A stretch of 64,000 nt of DNA, taken from Ulva prolifera. Its lineage: Eukaryota; Chlorophyta; Ulvophyceae; Ulvales; Ulvaceae. The DNA lies in the NCBI GenBank assembly GCA_023078555.1, contig CM041197.1, positions 9,084,842 to 9,148,841 on the forward strand, written 5' to 3'. Under the pieces are notes generated by a model, which ran no database searches, had not been told where the DNA came from, and worked only from the letters and a program-made list of their open reading frames with translations. Shown here one piece after another: positions 60,560-64,000 of this stretch (positions are counted from its first letter, which is position 1; each line of letters begins with the position of its first letter). A program made the position numbers and the translations under genes.

Positions 60560-61905
60560 TTGACCATTGACGCAGCACTTGCTGGACCTGAAGCGCCGTT
60601 TTGGCAAGTTGCAGCTGATGAGGAGTACAATTCTCTCGTGTCAATGAATGCGTGGGAACTCATGGCAGTGCCACGTGACAAAAAGGCCATTCCATCCAAA
60701 TGGGTGTTCAAGAGGAAGTTGAACGCAGATGGTTCAATTGAGCGCTACAAAGCGCGCCTTGTGATCAAAGGCTTCGAAACACAGGCCGTGCTTGTCTCTT
60801 GAACAAGAGTCTGTATGGCCTCAAGCAGGCTCCACGTGTGTGGAACAAGCTGCTTTCTGCCCACATTGTCTTCCTGGGATTTGTCCAGAACAAGAGCGAT
60901 GGTGCATTATTCATGTTGTTCTCTGAGCAACTCGGCTTTGTCCTCCTCCTTTGTTATGTGGACGACATTCAGATTGCTGCCAAGAAATTGAGCAGCGTTC
61001 AGAAGATCAAGCAAGCAATCTTGCTCAAATTCCCTGGGAAAAATCTGGGTGAGTCAAAGTTCTTCCTGCAAATGTCAATTCAACGAAATCGCCAACAGAA
61101 GCTCGTCTACTTAAAGCAGCAACGCCACATTGAAAAGCTGATTGATGAGCACAATCTTCAAGATGCATGGCCAGTGTCAATCCCAATGATCGTCAATGTA
61201 TATAAAGACCCATCAGGTCAAACAATCACAGATCCAACCGCCATTTCGCAGTACAAGTCTATTGTGGGAGCTCTTCTCCACATTGCCAACCACACCAGGC
61301 CAGATGTTGCGTTCGCTGTCTCCTACCTGGCCAGATTTACTGCTCAGCCAACATGCAGCAACTTTGCTAGGCTGAAAGATGTGCTGCTATACCTGCATGG
61401 CACTGCTTCCTACAGCTTGAGACTAGGAGGCCCTGAATGTGCATTGCATGGTTTCTGTGATTCTGATTGGGCTGGTTGTGTGTATACAAGGAAATCAACG
61501 ACAGGCTTCATTGTGAAGTGCGGCATAGGTAGCATTGTTTGGAAGTGTTCCAAGCAGGCCACCGTGAGTCGCTCATCATCAGAAGCAGAATACATAGCAG
61601 CAGGAGAGATTGCAAAAGAAGTACAGTATCTGTACGACATGGCTCCTCAAGTGGGCCTTCCTCCTGCTTGTATACCAATAGGGATTGACAACAGGGCAGC
61701 GAAGAGTTTAATTGAAGATCCACTTTCAGCTGCCCGGACTAAGCACATAGAAATTGTTTTTCATCATGTGAGAGAGAAGGTGAAGCGACAGCAGATGAGA
61801 TTCATACCAGTTCCAACAGCTGACAATCCAGCGGATGTTTTAACGAAGCCACTGTCGCAACAGATGTTTGAGAAGCATCGTCAGACGCTTTGCGTTGTGC
61901 CCTAG
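60533..61905 (+). pseudogene. A6 ORF2: RT-RNase H with frameshifting deletion
   Basis: About 190 bp are missing at 60774 (AAAGGCTTC joined to GAAACACAGG), which removes the first catalytic Asp block (DIKNAF) and shifts the frame. The second half, from NKSLYGLKQAPRVW through YVDD and RNase H, is open to 61905. Confidence 0.85.
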
Positions 61906-61917
61906 ACTATGGGGGCG

Positions 61918-62140
61918 TGTTAAGAGAAGTGTGTTTAGCCTAGTGCTGAGCGCCCGCTGAGTAGACATGCTGACTCGCGCTGACTCGCGCTGACACGTGC
62001 TGAGTCAATGTAGCGGCTAATGCATATCATGCAGCAACAGTGTGCTAGTGGTCATGACTGTGGGATATTGATCTGCATATAGTGTAGCTGTAGTTAGTGA
62101 GCATCACAGAGTGCTTGCTAACGACCCACATGTCGTGACA
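61918..62140 (+). repeat. Copia A6 3' LTR, ends at the internal U5 copy
   Basis: 223 bp, TGTTAAG to the first GTCGTGACA. The 83-85 bp containing the second terminal copy are absent. Confidence 0.8.
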
Positions 62141-63211
62141 CGCGAAGTCAATGTCTGACATTGGAGATGGGGTGCGGAGGCAACCAGGAGCGGTCGCGGA
62201 GAACGGCGGCGGGTCGGCGTTGGCATGGGTCGGCGGGGAAGTGGGGATGGGGGCGGTGGCAGCGCTGGCGGAGATCCCGTTGGCATCAACACCGGGGACC
62301 GCTGAGACTCCAGCTGCTCGCCCATGCGGGGGCTGGACCCCGAGCTGATGGAAATCACTGATGGCGGCGGCTGCGTGGGCCGCCGTGGGTCCTGTGGCTG
62401 GGACAGAGGTGGAAATTGCGACTGGGAACGCAGGTCTGGCATGGGCGGGGACAGGCCGGGCGGGGGTGAACCGAACTTCTCCCGTAGCCGGGAGTAGTCG
62501 CAGGGCTGGGGAGAGGTTGTTGGCAACGTCTGGTGGTATGGGATGGCCTGATTCATCGGCGACTGGCCAGATGATATGGCCGTTGATCCAGTGCTGGCGA
62601 TTGGAAGCTCGTATCCGCTTGGATCCGGGGATGGGGAAGAGTGGCATCTGCGTGCTATAGCCGTGGTCAGACTTACGGCCGGAAATGCATAAGAAACTTG
62701 CACTGGAATGGCATTTCCCGCACGAGAGGCACAAGAAATGGGATGGTCATCATGCAGTTGTACTGTCATGGTAGGCAGGTGCGTGGCACGAGACACTGCA
62801 TCAGCCACCACGTTCTTGTCACCAGTCACGTACATGATGTGCCAGTTGATGCGGGACAGCGTCTCTACCCAACGCGCTTGCTTGTTATTCAAGCGTTGCT
62901 GGGTCTGCAAGTATCTCAGTGGATTATGGTCAGAGTGGACATACACGGGGTGGCCATTTTCCAGATAGCAACGCCATTGGCGTGCAGCAAAAACAATGGC
63001 GCCCAGCTCTTTTTCAAAAGTGGCATGGTGGACCTCAGAGGAATTCATTTTTCGGCCTACCCATGCAATGGGATGCAGAGCTGCTTCATGGTCTTGCATC
63101 AAGACAGCTCCATAGGCATAATCACTGGCATCTGTGTATACATGGAAGGGCTGGTTGAGATTGGGATGGCGCAGGCCTGTGGCATTGATCAGAGCATGTT
63201 TGATGTCATTG
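62141..63211 (-). pseudogene. Gypsy G2 RNase H and linker
   Basis: Reading leftward: HHATFEKELGAIVFAARQWR, VYVHSDHNPLRYLQ, ARWVETLSRINWHIMYVTGD and VADAVSRA (RNase H), then a Pro/Ser-rich linker toward the integrase. The upstream RT lies beyond the copia A7 LTR that cuts it at 63211. Confidence 0.85.
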
Positions 63212-63520
63212 TGTCACGACATGTGGGTCGTTAGCAAGCACTCTGTGTTTACATGAGAGAGGGCGACATATTTATGCAATGAGTTTGAGGTCACACCTGT
63301 CACGACATGTGGGTCGTTAGCAAGCACTCTGTGATGCTCACTAACTACAGCTACACTATATGCAGATCAATATCCCACAGTCATGACCACTAGCACACTG
63401 TTGCTGCATGATATGCATTAGCCGCTACATTGACTCAGCACGAGTCAGCGCGAGTCAGCGCGAGTCAGCATGTCTACTCAGCGGGCGCTCAGCACTAGGC
63501 TAAACACACTTCTCTCAACA
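63212..63520 (-). repeat. Copia A7 3' LTR
   Basis: TGTTGAG subtype with CTGACTCGT, complete, including the doubled U5 end. Confidence 0.9.
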
Positions 63521-63532
63521 CGCCCCCATAGT

Positions 63533-64000
63533 CTAGGGCACAACGCCAAGCGTCTGACGATGCTTCTCAAACATCTGTTGCGACAGTGGCTTCGTTAAAA
63601 CATCAGCTGGATTGTCAGCTGTTGGAACTGGTATGAATCTCATCTGCTGTCGCTTCACCTTCTCTCTCACATGATGAAAAACAATTTCTATGTGCTTAGT
63701 CCGGGCAGCTGAAAGTGGATCTTCAATTAAACTCTTCGCTGCCCTGTTGTCAATCCCTATTGGTATACAAGCAGGAGGAAGGCCCACTTGAGGAGCCATG
63801 TCGTACAGATACTGTACTTCTTTTGCAATCTCTCCAGCTGCTATGTATTCTGCTTCTGATGATGAGCGACTCACGGTGGCCTGCTTGGAACACTTCCAAA
63901 CAATGCTACCTATGCCGCACTTCACAATGAAGCCTGTCGTTGATTTCCTTGTATACACACAACCAGCCCAATCAGAATCACAGAAACCATGCAATGCACA
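63533..64000 (-). CDS. A7 ORF2: RNase H end (partial)
   Basis: 153 residues from HGFCDSDWAGCVYTRKS to the stop, including SSSEAEYIAA, IGIDNRAA and ADVLTKPL. It is identical in arrangement to A1 and A5. The RT part is outside the window. Confidence 0.9.
   Translation of the reverse strand, partial: CALHGFCDSDWAGCVYTRKSTTGFIVKCGIGSIVWKCSKQATVSRSSSEAEYIAAGEIAKEVQYLYDMAPQVGLPPACIPIGIDNRAAKSLIEDPLSAARTKHIEIVFHHVREKVKRQQMRFIPVPTADNPADVLTKPLSQQMFEKHRQTLGVVP

Larger units (their letters stand above)
57676..62140 (+). mobile_element. Copia A6: recombinant element with mismatched LTRs
   Basis: The 5' LTR (57676-57984, TGTTGAG subtype) and the 3' LTR (61918-62140, TGTTAAG subtype) belong to different lineages. 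The flanks AAGTA and CGCGA do not match. The 3' LTR ends exactly at the first, internal copy of GTCGTGACA. The primer site is altered to GATTATGGGC. ORF1 is intact and ORF2 carries a deletion. It separates gypsy G2 RNase H from integrase. Confidence 0.85.
63212..64000 (-). mobile_element. Copia A7, minus strand, runs off the window
   Basis: The 3' LTR is 63212-63520 (309 bp), then the purine tract (CGCCCCCATAG in plus reading) and pol toward the right edge. The flank on the LTR side is CATTG (63207-63211); the matching TSD would lie outside the window. Confidence 0.9.

Overview
The window reads as nuclear DNA of a GC-rich eukaryote, most likely a unicellular alga or related protist. It has spliceosomal introns with GT/AG borders, LTR and non-LTR retrotransposons, a very long dinucleotide microsatellite, and sparse genes. 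An SnRK2-like kinase fold hints at the green lineage, but I cannot name the species.

Layout. Positions 1-16.4 kb are a host gene region with three genes I can support. These are a five-exon SnRK2-like pseudokinase (+, 3585-5870) and two divergently transcribed GT32/OCH1-type Golgi glycosyltransferase genes (-, 9524-11169; +, 12716-14863). From 16.4 kb onward almost everything is nested retrotransposons, introduced by two inverted LINE 3' ends around a 568-bp perfect (AC)n tract.

From 19.5 kb to the end I resolve these families. Copia family A has seven copies or partial copies (A1-A7) plus a solo LTR. Copia family B has one 3'-truncated element and one solo LTR. A LINE with a restriction-like endonuclease is present in many fragments on both strands. 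There are two gypsy elements: G1, and G2, a chromovirus with a chromodomain. A 320-bp TRIM (terminal-repeat retrotransposon in miniature) carries a tRNA-Lys-like core. Target-site duplications (TSDs) order the nesting. Gypsy G2 (minus strand, 63.2 kb down to 30.2 kb) holds a 21.5-kb insertion (35489-57007, TSD GGATGGT) and a chimeric copia/TRIM unit (30329-34474, TSD AAAGT). Inside the 21.5 kb lie copia B, LINE L2 (split by copia A3/A4, TSD TGGGT) and LINE L3 (split by a TRIM, TSD CAACT, and by copia A5, TSD CGGTG). A5 (50837-55572) is complete and has nearly identical LTRs.

Most interesting signal. In every copia copy of both families that retains the region, the ORF holding Gag, protease and integrase ends at the same UAG, and reverse transcriptase-RNase H continues in the -1 frame. 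At the overlap lie an A/G AAU UUU slip site, an 8-nt spacer and an 18-nt hairpin whose seventh pair changes on both sides between families. This looks like programmed -1 frameshifting placed between integrase and RT. Other notable signals are TSD-flanked micro-insertions of only 15-20 bp from the LINE 3' end and from the TRIM LTR, a copia-TRIM chimera inserted as one unit, and LTRs that duplicate their own U5 terminus.
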